64,000 nucleotides of DNA. It comes from Symbiotaphrina buchneri. Taxonomy: Eukaryota; Ascomycota; Symbiotaphrinales; Symbiotaphrinaceae. The stretch is taken from contig BCIG01000011.1 of the NCBI GenBank assembly GCA_001599915.1, positions 186,001 to 250,000 of the forward strand, written 5' to 3'. The position numbers and the translations under genes were made by a program. Positions 1-12,398 of this stretch are shown piece by piece (position 1 is the stretch's first letter; each line of letters opens with the position of its first letter). Under the pieces are notes generated by a model. The model made no database searches. It worked only from the letters and a program-made list of their open reading frames with translations, and was not told the origin of the DNA.

Positions 1-532
1 GTTCGAGTCATTTCTCCACCAGTGACTTACCTTAGTCAACTGCGGTGCTGCATGTCTATTCCTCGTTGGTCATCCGGACCTTCGTGTTCCGCCTTCATGT
101 ATTTCCCACTTGCTGGTAAGGTGTGCAAGCCTTCTAAGATATACGAATTACTCCAGCAATCTCCACCGCAGATCTAGATCCTTCGGCATGCAGTCGCTCC
201 ACAATCCAATTCCTTCCAATGGAAGCTCTGTCCATTTCTTTCAAGCTTTCTTCCCATTTCAGCCTGATGTACATCCTAGCTGCAACATGCCCGGCGGCAT
301 TGCACAACCACGATCCCATGACTGGCAACTTCGAGCCGGGATAGCAAGAGCCGTTATGCACTCCGGCCCCCCCGCACGCTCGAGTGCAAAAACTGCGACA
401 AACTATTCCCTGCGGGTTGAAAGTCTTTGGTGGGGATCTCTGTTTATAAGATACAGAAACCATGCCCCGCATGAATGCATTGATTTTCCTTCACCTGCTC
501 TCTAAGAAGAGACCCCATCCCCATCCTTCATC
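1..532. promoter_or_regulatory. Left-edge intergenic DNA and promoter of the GDSL esterase gene
   Basis: No coding region is supported here; the open frames overlap on both strands and resemble no family I know. A TATA-like element (TATAA, 445-449) lies about 85 bases before the esterase ATG at 533, which is a normal spacing for a fungal core promoter. The short stretch between them is rich in C and T, as is usual before filamentous-fungal start codons. The first bases look a little like a tRNA B-box, but no tRNA fold is visible. Confidence 0.45.
445..449 (+). promoter_or_regulatory. TATA-like element of the GDSL esterase gene
   Basis: TATAA in the context tgtTTATAAGATA, 84-88 bases before the ATG at 533. 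Confidence 0.4.
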
Positions 533-1749
533 ATGCGATCTCAAATGTTCCTGTTGCTCTCATTTCTGCTGACACAAACAAACTTTGCTCTGCCGTCCCC
601 ATGGGGCCCCGCTCCTTCCCCATGCCGTGGCCCGTGCTGGACGGGCTGGCGAAACATCAAGTACATGTTTGCTTTGTACGTTTCTGGCGCCATTGAAACC
701 TCAATCTGCACTGTGATTGACCTCGGGTCAGCGGTGATTCTTACACTACCACCGGCTTCAATGATACCATGACCCAACCAAGCCCTGGGAATCCTCTCGG
801 AAACCCTCCCTACTGGTACGCCCAGCACAGCAGCAGTGTCAACATGACTGATAGTACTGATTTGATATCAGGGGCTACACAGCATCCAAGTATGCAAGGA
901 GAGCTCCTTCATGAGACAACGGCTAAGGATTCCACAGTGGGCCCAACTGGGTAGACTACCTGACTACGACCTACAACGACTCCCTGATCCTGACCTACAA
1001 CCTTGCCTACGGGGGCGCCACAGTAGACTCTTCCCTCGTGGCCCAGTATCTCCCGACAGTTCTCGATCTGAAGCAACAGATCCAAGACGAGTTCCTCCCC
1101 ATCTACGGCTCAAAACCGGCCTTTGCACCCTGGGCATCAAGCGACACGCTATTCGCCATCTTCATCGGCATCAACGACGTCGGCAACTCCTACAGCCAGC
1201 GCAACGCCTCTCTGAACGGCGACATCTTCGCGGTCTACAGCGGTCTCGTGGACCAGCTGTATGCCTTCGGAGCAAGGAACTTCCTCTTCCTCAATGTGCC
1301 GCCGGTGAACCGTGCTCCCCTGACGACCGCTCAGGGGCCAGCGGCCGAGCAGCTGGAGGCAGCGAATATCGCGGATTTCAACGCTCGTGTCTCGTTCCTT
1401 GCGAACAACCTATCTCGTACCTATCGCGATACGACGGTGTTCCAGTTCGATACGCATGCCATCTTTGAGCAGGTGCTGGACTGGCCCGGAAGTCACTGGC
1501 AGACGGCGTTGTACAGAAACACGACTGCATATTGCGAGGCTTATGAGAAGTGAGTACTCCTTTTTTCTCAATAATAGCATCATACGGACTAATCCATTTC
1601 CTAGTGGGACACCGGCCCCTGACTCCTTCAATTCCACCTGCCGAATCCCCGTAAACGAGTACTTCTGGCTCAACTCATTGCATCCCACTTATCCTATGCA
1701 CGAAGCTATGGCAGACGCCATTGCTTGGGAGTTACGCCTCGGCTTCTGA
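533..1749 (+). CDS. Secreted GDSL/SGNH esterase (CE16-like acetylesterase)
   Basis: Five exons join in frame: 533-675, 732-815, 872-889, 938-1549 and 1605-1749. Introns are 676-731, 816-871, 890-937 and 1550-1604. The product has a hydrophobic signal peptide (about residues 1-19). Block I of the SGNH fold, FGDSYTTTGFN, carries the nucleophile serine and is created by the first splice. A GGAT segment and GINDVGNS (block III Gly and Asn) follow, and the C-terminal LHPT holds the catalytic histidine. The order and spacing fit carbohydrate esterase family 16, whose fungal members are secreted deacetylases acting on hemicellulose-derived acetylated sugars. The exact substrate is inferred. The residue three places before the histidine, where SGNH enzymes usually have Asp, is Asn. 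Several Asn-x-Ser/Thr sites agree with secretion. Confidence 0.85.
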
Positions 1750-2068
1750 CATCGAAGCCGTCATGTGTTGGATCACCGAGTTGCCTGACGCAAGTGCTTG
1801 TAAGATGGTGTCCGCGAAGACGGACTTAAGCTGCAGACGATACGCACTCATGAACTGCACGCAGACTAGGACGATTCCGCTGTACAGTTATCTCTTGAAG
1901 GTCTGAGTACTGCTCTAGAAACGGATAGCTTATAAACAAGCGCACTTGCGACAATCTGTTAATAACCGCAGCAGAAATGCTTCATTCCCGAAAGTCGTTA
2001 TGCCATAATCCGTTGCCTGGTCCCATAATCGTTCCTTGCCCCATGTTTCCTAGGCCATCCGTGACAGC
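1750..2068. other. Short intergenic stretch between converging genes
   Basis: This lies between the 3' end of the esterase gene (+) and the 3' end of the IFRD-family gene (-). It should hold both 3' untranslated regions. I see no gene, repeat or RNA in it. Confidence 0.5.
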
Positions 2069-3663
2069 TCATCGTTCATTCGAAATCATGATACTGGAAA
2101 GCCATATCAGCTGGTGGCTCGGATAATTAGGTATCAAGAAACCGGTCGGGAGTACTTACGGTAGACTGTCGAAGACGACCTCATTCGCTTCATAATGCTT
2201 CAGTAAGCCCGCTCCTAAGACTCTCCTCAGTGCTTGCAGGCGATGTAGCTTCCACCAGCGATCAATGCGCATGACCGAATTCTTGCCCATGCGGACCTTC
2301 ATTCTGCTACCGTAGCGCTTGCCAGTCTCCTGATTTACCGCATTCTGGTACCTAGGGCCCTTGGTAGGATTTTCGACAGTGTTCAGGATGTCCGCAAAGT
2401 TGACATGCAGGTTCTTCTTATCCTTCTTGGATATCGACCGGCCTGAGATGTTCGCGAGAGCTGAAAGTGTGTGCTTGAGCTGATCTTCCCGTCGATATAC
2501 TGTGTATCGTTTGACCATCTTCGGACCACCAGGGTTCGTCTCATCTTCAGGATCGGACTCTTCGTCCTCTGGAGGTGGTTCTTCGTCGTCTTCAAGCTCA
2601 CTATAGCTCTTCTCGTAAAGAAGCGCAATATTTTCACCGGCAGCGATCTGTACTGAAGCTTCTGAACTGTCAAGCTGCTCAACAAATGCTTCCATTGCAG
2701 CTTCGGTCTCATCTTCCACGTCATCAAGCTGTGTTGCCAGGAAGCCCCATTCTTCTGCAGCTGCCGTGACAACCTCTGGGCTGTCGCCAGCATCTACTGA
2801 ATGACCGTCTGACTCCACTATCGCAAGCAGTAGCTCCATGACCTCTCGAGTCTCATCTTCCGATGCCCCGCCGTAAAATGTTGAAATACCCAGCGCATGT
2901 ATGGCAGCAGCCTTGATATGCATCGACTCCGAGTCGGAAATCGCTCGTTTTATCGGTCCACATACAGCATCGTATATTGTGTCTGAAGGCGAGGTAATGA
3001 GCGTCACGGCAACAGCTTGCACATAGTTAGCAGTGGACCATGTACGTGTCAAAATTTCCGGGACAAACCTCTCAAGGCAAGCGCCGTCTCTTTCTCGCTA
3101 GCCTCCGCCCTTATACTCTTAATGAAAGTGGCAATAAGCTCTTCTAACTTGCCCTGTATCTCATCATGGGCATATTGAGAAATCAAAATATGTATGTAGA
3201 CCATAAGACTTTCTTCTCTGCCGGCACCGCTGCTTCGTTTCCGGTCGATAAGATGATCCATCCGATCGTTCAGTTCCGCTTTCCAAGCATCGGGGGCCGC
3301 GTCTGGGGCATCCTCCTGGGAGAGAACTTCGTCTATAGAGGCGATGCTAAAACATCCATCATGGATGGTGTAAGCCTCCGGGCAAAACAGATGAACAAGT
3401 GGCTGTAACATGCAGAATTGAAAGTGAGGCGTGCAGATGGGCCTGATCGTCGCGCAAGGAGAGATTCACCTGAAGCTATCATCACTTAGACCCTCCTCAT
3501 CTTCTGAACCGTGTCTGCTGGCATTTCTGCTCCCGTTCCTAGGCGACGAAGCCGCTGAGTTGACTCTGGAGGAAGCGCGCGACGACTGTCTTGATTGCGC
3601 CTTTCGAGAAACAGTCTTCCCACTTTCGAGAGCGACCCGTAGAAGGTCACGATGGTCGTGCAT
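2069..3663 (-). CDS. Interferon-related developmental regulator (IFRD) family protein
   Basis: Four exons (minus strand) 3663-3470, 3346-3069, 3015-2160 and 2093-2069 join to 450 aa. The last exon is only 25 nt and adds the conserved end SLPIMI plus a few residues; its donor is a perfect gtaagt at 2159. The N-terminus (about residues 1-60) is rich in Ser, Arg and Ala. It is followed by an ARM-like helical domain typical of IFRD proteins (for example FYGGASEDE and EEWGFLATQ). An acidic segment comes next, then the C-terminal IFRD region with GPRYQNAVNQETGKRYGSR. In animals, IFRD1/2 act in transcription and in binding idle ribosomes; the fungal role is not established, so function is only by family. 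The ATG at 3663 is preferred over one 11 codons upstream (3696) because related fungal proteins begin MHD-like. The second intron has a clear TGCTAAC branch site. Confidence 0.88.
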
Positions 3664-4590
3664 CGTCGCGGTGGAGTCGAGTAATAGTTGAGGCACGGAA
3701 GAACGGAAATCTTTCTATTTGCGGGGTCGCTATCGATAAACACGCCGAGGTTGGCCCGGATGGAAAGAAGTATCTAGGTTATTCGGGAGGCCGCGAGGAA
3801 CGAAAGCGTCTTGACGGTAATAAATAGGTCAGAATATGATCCATAAAGCAGTCTAGAAGGTGGTCATGCTGGCGCAGCTGCTAAAGTCGGTGAAGAGAGA
3901 GAGGGACAGAAGAAGCAACGCAAGGAAGGTGCATCACAAGCTCGTGCGGCAGCTGTGGCTTGGCTGGTCCAATGACATAAGGCATCATGCGAGGATGAAC
4001 ATTTTGACCAATACGAAGCCAGCATTTGCAAAGCGCAGAGCAAGCGCGCCTCGAGTCCTCTGTGAATGCTTTTTACAATCAACTATTGTTCAATGTGCGC
4101 CTTCACAATTCAAACACCCTCAATTGGTACAGTGACAAATTACAATCATTCATCAATTGTCTCGATCTGTCTGTCGTAGAAAGCAATGCCCCCAAGCTAT
4201 CTCTATCCTGCCATCACAAGCAGATGCGGTTCGTAATCATTTATCAACAGCGACCAGCTGGTCGGCCCAGCATCGGAAGTCAAATAAATAAAAAAACACG
4301 GTATGAGATTGTGACCGTTTCCGCCTCCGACGCGCCGGTGCAATGCTTGTGGCAGATAGCGTGCATCATGTTATCAAAATCAGATGTGGAGACATGGACA
4401 GGCTTTCATGCTTATTCAACCGGGTAAACATCTCGTGTCGTTAGGATATCTTCGTGTGCAACAGAAAGAATTCAAAGCAAATGTAACAGAATGAGGCCAG
4501 CTGTCGCAGATTTGAAGCCATTCCCTGTAGGCTATAGACTGCTTCATGAATCTACCGGCAGCAACCCGGCCAACCTCTACAGGGTGGACA
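3664..4590. other. Intergenic: IFRD promoter and MAPKK 3' flank
   Basis: Both neighbours are on the minus strand, so this stretch holds the upstream region of the IFRD gene and the 3' untranslated region of the MAPKK gene. The open frames present are short and unlike any family I recognise. No repeat or RNA gene is seen. Confidence 0.45.
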
Positions 4591-6220
4591 TTAGTAGTAT
4601 GTTGATCGGGCATCCAGGGCAGTCGGACGTCTCTCCCTATCGGGCGGTTGACGTCTCATCGTCGCATAGTCGGTTCCTACACCAGGGGCGGCCGGCAGCG
4701 GACCGCTTGGTGGTGGATGTTGTCGGGCAGGAGCGCTCGCATTTTGGCTACCGCTGCCATATCGAGTATGAGTCGCGGGAGAGCTCGAGGTCCGGGGCAG
4801 AAAAGCAGGTCGAGTTGCAGGCTGAGCAATTCTACCATTCATGGGAGACGATGAAGCCGCAATAGGAATGTCACCTGAAGTGGGCGTTGCGTCCAAATCA
4901 AGCGAATTCATTCCCGCCTCTATGTCGTCGCTCCGCAGAAGCGCTCTCGTGGCTGGGGATAGTTGCGGTGGAAGATGTGACTTGCGATTCTCCCTTTCTA
5001 TCATGGAGATAGCCCAGCTCTCAAGATCCACGGGCGTGCGCTTTGCGGCTTGCACGAAGGGGTCTTCTTCCTATTGCACAGTTAGTGTTACGATCATTGG
5101 GCACTGAAAACCACTTTCGCGTGCATCACAGACTCACCAAAAGTTTTTGTGGGGTCGGCCGCTTATCAGGATCCTTGTAGAGACACTTCTGGATCATCTC
5201 ATCCAATTCCTTCGGAAAGGCGTCATCCTCGGGTAGACGAGGCGCCGGTTCATTGACAATCAGTTGCAGCAGGTCAAGAATTCCAGCTGGCACTGCAGCT
5301 TCTTCGGCGTCCTTTTCCCCTGAGCCAAAAGGGAACGCCCCAGTCGCCAATTCGTACACCGTCAGACCCACACTCCAAACGTCGGACTTGACGGAATAGG
5401 AAGCCCCTTGGATACGTTCAGGAGCCATATATGTTGAAGTTCCCACAAATGTTTGTGCGATTGAGTTGACCAGTTCGCCTGATACACCGAAATCACAAAG
5501 TTTGATGGCTCCACGCGAGTTAACGACAATGTTGGAAGGCTTAATGTCACGGTGGACGATGTGAAAGCTGTTGTATAGGTAAGTCAGGCCTTCCAACACA
5601 GCGTCCGTTATTTTTCCAAGCACATCAATGCGGACAGGACCATTGACTTTGATTAGGTGGTCAAGTGAACTGCATGAGGTAGATATATTAGCTTCTGTCC
5701 AATATTCGAGTTCGACGATGAACTATACCCGAGATCCATGTACTCCATACACATGATAACGTCACGCCCTTCGCTCAGGAAGGCGCCGTAGAAAGAGACA
5801 ATATACGGTGATCGACAGTCCCGCATAACGTGTAGTTCTCGGACAATGCGTTTGCGGACCTCTTTCTTAGCTTCCACACGAATCACCTAGGATATGTAAG
5901 CCAATATTCCAAGAGGGCGCTCTTGCTAGCTATACCTTCTTTGCCATGACAACTTTTGTTGCAGCGTGCATGACCTTACTCACTGTGCCGCCGTTGCCAG
6001 CTCCAAGCTCCTTAAGGAATATTAGGTCTTCACTTCTGAGGTCCAGCTGGAACTCCACCCCGATCTCAAGTTCGTCCCCTTTGCTCATATCATAGCCCAG
6101 ACCTCCAGGTACCTGAGCATCTTGGGCGGAAGGCGTCGGCGTGGTCTTTGGTGCAGCGTTAAGAGCTAGACCCTTGACATTTTTCCGCTTCATGCTACGC
6201 GCGGCGAAGGGGTCCGCCAT
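4591..6220 (-). CDS. mkkB: MAP kinase kinase, Ste7/MkkB/Fuz7 type
   Basis: Exons 6220-5936, 5886-5729, 5669-5138 and 5070-4591 (minus) give 484 aa. The N-terminus contains KNVKGLAL, a docking-like segment seen in the fungal mating-pathway MAPKKs. The kinase domain shows the glycine loop GAGNGGTV, the lysine in VVMAKKV, HRDIKPSN, DFGVSGEL and the activation segment SIAQT, where Ser and Thr in S-x-A-x-T are phosphorylated by the MAPKKK. APERI and SDVWSVG follow. A Pro/Ser-rich tail of about 150 residues ends the protein. By family it links a Ste11/SteC-type MAPKKK to a Fus3/MpkB-type MAPK and so affects fusion, sexual development and secondary metabolism. The choice of Ste7 rather than Mkk1 or Pbs2 rests on the N-terminal segment and is fairly secure. 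It is divergent from SPT6 across 779 bases. Confidence 0.9.
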
Positions 6221-6999
6221 ATTCGACGACTGATGCCAAAGGCTGTCCTATTTGAATCGCAGGGAAGGACAACAGAATAACTGTAGCAAAAGAATACGAA
6301 GCTCTTAAAGCTTTATGCACAGGAATCTCAAAGAGCGACGATGATAAGAAGATGGGGAGGGGGCGAGAGCTATGAAAGAGTAACCCTGTATGCTGTATGT
6401 ACGGCAGGTATGCGGATGTGACAGGCGCCCCTGTTTGAAGCTCTCATTCAAGGCGAGGTTCGTCAGCTGGCCAATGAGCTGCTAGGATCACGCGTACTCC
6501 ACGCCCAGTTACAGAACGCTGGACTTTTACATCTCAAGCCCCAACCTGTGTCTTCAAGAGGTTTTATTGTCCTTGGCGGCCTCAATACTCCATAATAGCC
6601 AGCCATTCAGTGAATAAGCGGATCTTACCACCTTTTATCTTCCAGCCCCTGCACTCCGATCTCGTTCTTCACGAGCAGGCATCAGGTATCATCGCTTTCC
6701 AACCCCTCTGGGTTAACAGTACCTCACCTTTTGCAGTACAAGGTACAACCGAAACTGGTACCTCAGGGACCTTAAGGTACGAAGAAAGCTAAGGCGGTCT
6801 CGGCTAGCCAGAGCCAAGACTTCTTTCAGCTAAACCCGATGAGTGTTTAGCCCTTGATTGCAGTCAATGAACCTCATCGTGCTTTGAGCCGTGCTGCGCT
6901 ACACTGCGACATCTTTCGACCTGGCGTTTTACAACACCTTCTCGAACGACCACACCACCGGCTCTTCTCCGTCTCATCTACATTCTCCCCTTCTTCAGC
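6221..6999. promoter_or_regulatory. Divergent promoter between MAPKK and SPT6
   Basis: This 779-base gap must carry promoters for the MAPKK (leftward) and SPT6 (rightward). No gene is seen. Near 6719-6785 there is a cluster of short motifs such as TACCTCA, AAGGTACAA, GGTACC and CTTAAGGTAC, a motif family that recurs in several other intergenic regions of this window. Confidence 0.5.
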
Positions 7000-9900
7000 A
7001 TGGATGCCCGAGATCTCATCGAAGGTGAAGCTGAACTGGACGAGGAAGAGGAGGACGAATCGTTTGACGAAGAGACCGGAGAAGTGAGAGAGAGAAGAAA
7101 CGGTGCTAACCGTGGCTTTGATGACTCTAGCGAGGAAGAGGACGACGACGATGACGAGGAGGCAGCTCGCGCAGTAAGCTGTTGCCGATGGCATTTCATT
7201 TCCGTCTGCTCGTACATGCTAACGGTGGGGCCAGGTACGGGAAGGCTTCATTGTAGATGAAGATGAAGAACCCGAGGAACGAGAGCGGAGAAGGCGCGCA
7301 AGGAAAAAGAGGCGACGGGAGGAACGCGAGGAGGAAGATGCTGTGCTGGATGAAGAAGATCTGGATCTGATCGGTGAAGCGAATCCCGACCTCGAACGTG
7401 TGGTCGCCGCCCAGCAGGTGTGTACGGTCCGGGTTGGCTCTCGTAAGCTACTAATTCAAGGATTATAGCCGAAGTTCAAGCGCTTGAAGCGCGGTCATAA
7501 AGAAGACAGAGGTCGCGGCATATCGCATGGCATTGAGGATATCTTCTCCGACGAAGAGGAAGAGACCCATGACTACGACGATCGCCGTGCACCTCGTGGG
7601 GAGCCGAGACGGCTCGAGGACGAGTTCGCCGATTTCATCGAAGAAGACGAGTTTGATGATGAAGAACGCGGTCAAGTCGAGGAAGATCTGGAGGTGCGGG
7701 CGCCAACCTCCAAGAAACGATACGGTGGTGTCGCCAGAGAAGCCACTGGATTGGATGAAGCAGCACTGGAGGACATGCGCCGTGCCTTCGGGGATGGTAC
7801 CGAATACGATTGGGCCCTGGCGCAAGAGGAAGAAATGGAAGAGGCTGAAATGGATCCCGACCAGCCGCTTGAGTTAAAGGATGTGTTCGAACCTTCACAA
7901 CTGGTGGAAAAGATGCTCACAGATGAGGACAACGAAATACGGCAAGTTGACGAACCGGAGCGGTTCCAGATTGCCAGGAAACCGTACAAACACGTTGTGC
8001 TTACGGATGAACAATTCAAGGAAGAGGCGACATGGATCTCGAATCTCATGCTTCCCAGGAAACGGCTTGACCGAGACCTGCATGAACCTTTCCAAAGATC
8101 GGTTGCGAAGGTCCTTGAGTTCATGACCACTGACGACTATGAGGTTCCTTTCATCTTCCAACATCGTAAAGATTATCTCATCCATGCGGCTAAGGTACCA
8201 ATCACTCCTGATCCATCTAATCCCAATGCGCCCGACTACGTCGTCAACGCGGAAAAGCTATTGAATCAGTCGGACCTGTGGGATATATTCGACATGGATC
8301 TCAAATTTCGAGCATTAATCGATAAATGGAATGCGTTGCAGCGCACATATGACAACCTCAAAAGTATTTCGAACATTCAAGACTCAGTCTTCGAGGATAT
8401 GCTGCCTGCGGCTGTGACTATGGAGGAACTTCAAGATATTCAGGAGTACCTGCACTTCCAATACTCAGCACAGATCAAAGACCTTACCGCGATGAATGGT
8501 CAAGCTAACGGTACGCACAAGCGGCCTGGGGCTGGCAGGACCATGTTCGAGCGGATTCGGAATGGAAAAGTCTACAACCTTGTTCGGGCCTTTGGAATAT
8601 CCGCGGACGCATTCGCACAGAATGCACTCAAGGAGGGTCGTCGTCAATACACAGAAGATCCTTCTGTGCTACCTGATGACATGGCGGACAGCGAAGACCT
8701 TGTTGATCCGCCTGAGTTTTCGACGGGTTCTCAGATATTGAAGAGTGCAAAGCTGATGTTCGCCGAAGAGATCGCGAACAACCCCAAAATGCGGAAAGTC
8801 ATGAGACGAGCATATTATCAGGCAGGCGTCATCGACTGTTTCCGCACAGAGAAAGGACTTCGCAGGATTGATGAGCAGCATCCGTATTACGAATTCAAGT
8901 ATCTTCGAAATCAACCTTTCAGTGAGATTGCACGCCAGCCGGATCTGCTTCTGAAGATGCTGAAGGCTGAGGAAGAAGGCCTCGTCGAAGTGAGAGTGAG
9001 ACTGGAGGGATATGATGGTTTCAAGGATCGGCTTTTCAACGACTTAGCGTCGGACAACTTCAGTGAAATTGCTGACGCATGGAACCGGGAGCGCCGAGAG
9101 GTCCTGGAGATGGCTCTTTCCAAACTTGAGAAAATTATGACAAAAGGTGTGAAGGAAAACATGAAGACCGAGTGCGAAAATCAGGTCGCGAAGGCTTGCC
9201 GTGAGGAGTTCTCCAGGAAATTGGACCAGGCGCCTTACAAACCCAAGGGCATGGTACTGGGAACAATCCCGCGCGTGCTCGCGCTTTCAAATGGCCAGGG
9301 CAATACGGCTAGAGATGCGATCTGCTGGGCGTGGGTTGAAGAAGATGGTCGTGTGCCAGAGCATGGCAAATTCACGGACTTGCGCTTGGGCGCCCCTGAT
9401 AAGGGCATCGCTGACGCTGACGATGTCGCTAGATTCAAGGAATTAGTCCTTCGGCGGAAGCCAGATGTGATTGCGGTTTCGGGCTTTTCTGTCCAGACCA
9501 AAGTCCTGGCCGGCCAGTTGCAGGATATAGTGGAGCGAGATGATCTTCGGGGAGCTGAATACGAGGACGAAGATGGGAATGAGAAGAGCGACAGACTCGA
9601 TGTCGTCATTGCCAACGACGAGGTCGCCAGGCTCTATCAAAGCAGCGATCGGGCGGCTTCGGAGTATCCAGCATTGGCTCCGTTGACGAGATACTGTGTT
9701 GCCTTAGCGAAGTATCTTCAAAATCCCATGAAGGAGTATGCAGCTCTCGGAAGGGATATTGTGTCCATATCCTTTCATCCGAGCCAGCAGCTCATCCCGC
9801 AGGAGAAGATCCTAAAACAATTGGAGACTGCTATGGTGGATATGGTCAATTTATGTGGTGTGGACATCAATGAAGCAGTGGGCGACCTCTATACGGCCAA

Positions 9901-11494
9901 TCTGCTGCAGTACGTGTGTGGATTGGGTCCTCGAAAAGCTGGCCAATTACTGAAAGCGATCAATCTCAATGTGAGTGTAAATTCGAGCTATTTAGACATT
10001 TTGCTGACAATGATCAGGGTGGCGTCGTCACTAGCAGGGCTGAACTCGTAGGTGACCCCGAGGAAGGCAAGCTTCCAGCCGTCGGACCCCGTGTGTGGAA
10101 CAACTGCGCCAGTTTTCTCTATATCGAGTTCGACAGCTCTGAGAATACTGACTATCTTGACAATACACGCGTGCATCCGGAAGACTACGATCTAGGTCGT
10201 AAAATGGCTGCCGATGCTCTGGAGCTGGATGAGGAAGATATCAAGGCAGAAGTTGATGAGAATGGCCCAGGCGCCATTGTCCGCAAGCTCATCAAGGACG
10301 AGGCGCAAGAGAAGGTGAATGATCTGATCTTGGAAGAATATGCTGAGCAGCTGGAGCGTAATTTCAATCAACGGAAACGTGCGACGCTGGAGACTATCCG
10401 GGCAGAACTACAACAGCCGTACGAGGAACTCCGGCATGACTTTGCTATGCTAAGCTCCGACGAGATCTTCACAATGCTTACGGGCGAAACCCGCGAGTCG
10501 CTCTGTGAAGGCATGATTGTTCCGATGTCTATCAAACGAGTCACTGAGGACCACCTTGACGGGAAGCTCGATTGTGGCATTGGTGCAGTCATTCTGGCCA
10601 CCGAGATCCCTGATGCTCGGGATCTGTCGTTGAGACAACTATACTCTGTGCACCAGACAGTCCAAGCAAAGCTGCTGTACGTGGATCGAAAGAAATTTGA
10701 TGCTCAGCTTTCCTTGCGCGAGGAAGAACTTCGACATCCCTACCGGAAGCACCGAGACCGTATGCGGGACGAGTGGGATTACGGACAAGAAGAACGCGAT
10801 AAGGAAGCTTTGCAGGAGAAGAATAAAGAAACCGGACGGGCGCAGAGAGTCGTGCGCCATCCACTTTTCCGGGCTTTCAATGCAGCACAGGCAGAGGAAT
10901 ATCTTGGCTCACAAGCTCGCGGTGATGTAGTCATTCGGCCTTCCTCCAAAGGCATGGATCATTTGGCTATCACTTGGAAGGTCTCGGACAACGTATATCA
11001 GCATATTGATGTACTTGAACTGGACAAGGACAACGAGTTCGCTGTTGGCAAGACCTTGAAGATTGGCGGGCGGTACACTTACACCGATTTGGACGAACTG
11101 ATAGTCAATCACGTCAAAGCCATGGCACGAAAGGTCGATGAGATGATGTTGCACGAAAAATATCAGTCAGGCAGCAAGTCCGAGACAGGTTTGTACACTC
11201 TCATCCTTAGCGGCCCTCCTGAACGTACTGACATCCACTGTAGAGCGTTGGTTAACCACCTACACTGAAGCCAATCCTAAACGGTCGGCCTACGCGTTCT
11301 GCATCGATCCAAAGCATCCGGGCTACTTCCACCTGTGTTTCAAAGCTGGGCAGCATGCTCCGCTTGGCAGTTGGCCGGTTAAGGTGATACCGAATGCTTT
11401 TGAATTGCAGAGGAACACCTATTCAGACATGCGAAATCTTTGCAACGGGTTCAAGACGCTCTTCCAGAATATGCAAATGCAAAAGCGAAGGTAA
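7000..11494 (+). CDS. spt6: Transcription elongation factor and histone chaperone SPT6
   Basis: Five exons, 7000-7173, 7235-7417, 7469-9970, 10018-11188 and 11244-11494, give 1426 aa, the usual size for SPT6. Parts in order: a long acidic N-terminus (about 1-250) with runs of Glu and Asp; a helix-rich core; a YqgF/RNase H-like domain beginning near residue 710; helix-hairpin-helix ([13 protein letters not shown], near 935) and death-like segments; an S1 domain ([12 protein letters not shown], near 1110); then tandem SH2 domains from about 1230. The first SH2 carries the phosphate-binding arginine in GDVVIRPSS, and the protein ends after the second SH2. SPT6 travels with RNA polymerase II, binds its phosphorylated linker and reassembles nucleosomes. 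The intron at 9971-10017 splits the core right after the hairpin motif. The stop follows KRR directly. Confidence 0.96.
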
Positions 11495-12398
11495 TCAATG
11501 TGACTGCATTTGGTCACTTTCGAAGGCTCCTGGGGTTCTTCTTGGCATGCACCGGCGTTCACTCTCATTGTCACTGTGCGATATTAGCATCAACTTCATC
11601 TCTCTGCATTGGCATGGAGGTCAAAAAAGAGAAGGATATTGCGGCTGAACCTGGCGTTCTGCATCAATTAGTCAGGTCAGACTCGAGTATCAGAAATATT
11701 TCGCCGCTTGCAAATTGACAAATATCTAGTTATGGTGTCATGGAGCTGGTATCGTCCAAACTGGGTCTTCAGTAGAAGCGTGGATGTGTCAACTGTAATA
11801 CTTACCTACCAGAGTTATAATTAGGCATAGAGAGGACCTTTACAAGCTTGAGGCTTGAGCTACGCAGTGGACGTCCAGGTGCTCAGAGCGTCCTTTGGCG
11901 ATTGTTCGCCCTTTCAGGATTCATTGCCATTTTGAATTGCATAGGACAAAGCCGTTCGTAAGGAATGTCAATGGCATGCACAATTATATTTTTGCCGTGA
12001 TTTAGTGCGACAATATTCATGATAATTCACAGAATAACCTTCCTGGTCCCCTGCTTTGTGAAATGATTATGGATGAATGCTCTTGGTGTTCCCCAGGTTC
12101 CACCGCTACGGGTTCCGCTGCACCTTTCCGCTCCGCTCGGCTTGGCAAGGAACACGTTCTCCTGACCGCGTCGCGAATTCGAGTCGATAATTCGACGGTA
12201 TGTGCGAGCTCTAAATGCGTACTTATCGAGCTCGTAACACAACACAACAACAAAGACCAGCTGCCACCCGCGGACGTCCCCGCAGACGGTTGAGAAGAAA
12301 GCAGCGTTCTGCCCCCAGAGGCATTCCTTCCTCCGCTGCCGGTGTTTGCTGCGATCGGACTGCTCCCTTGGCCCCTCCCCCAGTCCAGGACTACAGGC
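11495..12398. other. Intergenic: SPT6 3' flank and Arp1 promoter
   Basis: About 0.9 kb between two plus-strand genes. It should contain the SPT6 3' untranslated region and the Arp1 promoter and leader; the bases just before the Arp1 ATG are rich in C, A and T, as in fungal leaders. Overlapping open frames at 12017-12418 on both strands look like chance. No RNA or repeat is seen. Confidence 0.45.

Noticed and set aside
1-60. Possible 3' end of a tRNA at the left edge (gttcgagtc resembles a B-box)
   Set aside because: The flanking bases do not form a T-arm or an acceptor stem, and the rest would lie outside the window.
7463-10638. Several long open frames antisense to SPT6
   Set aside because: They mirror the strongly biased acidic codons of SPT6 and have no family features of their own.
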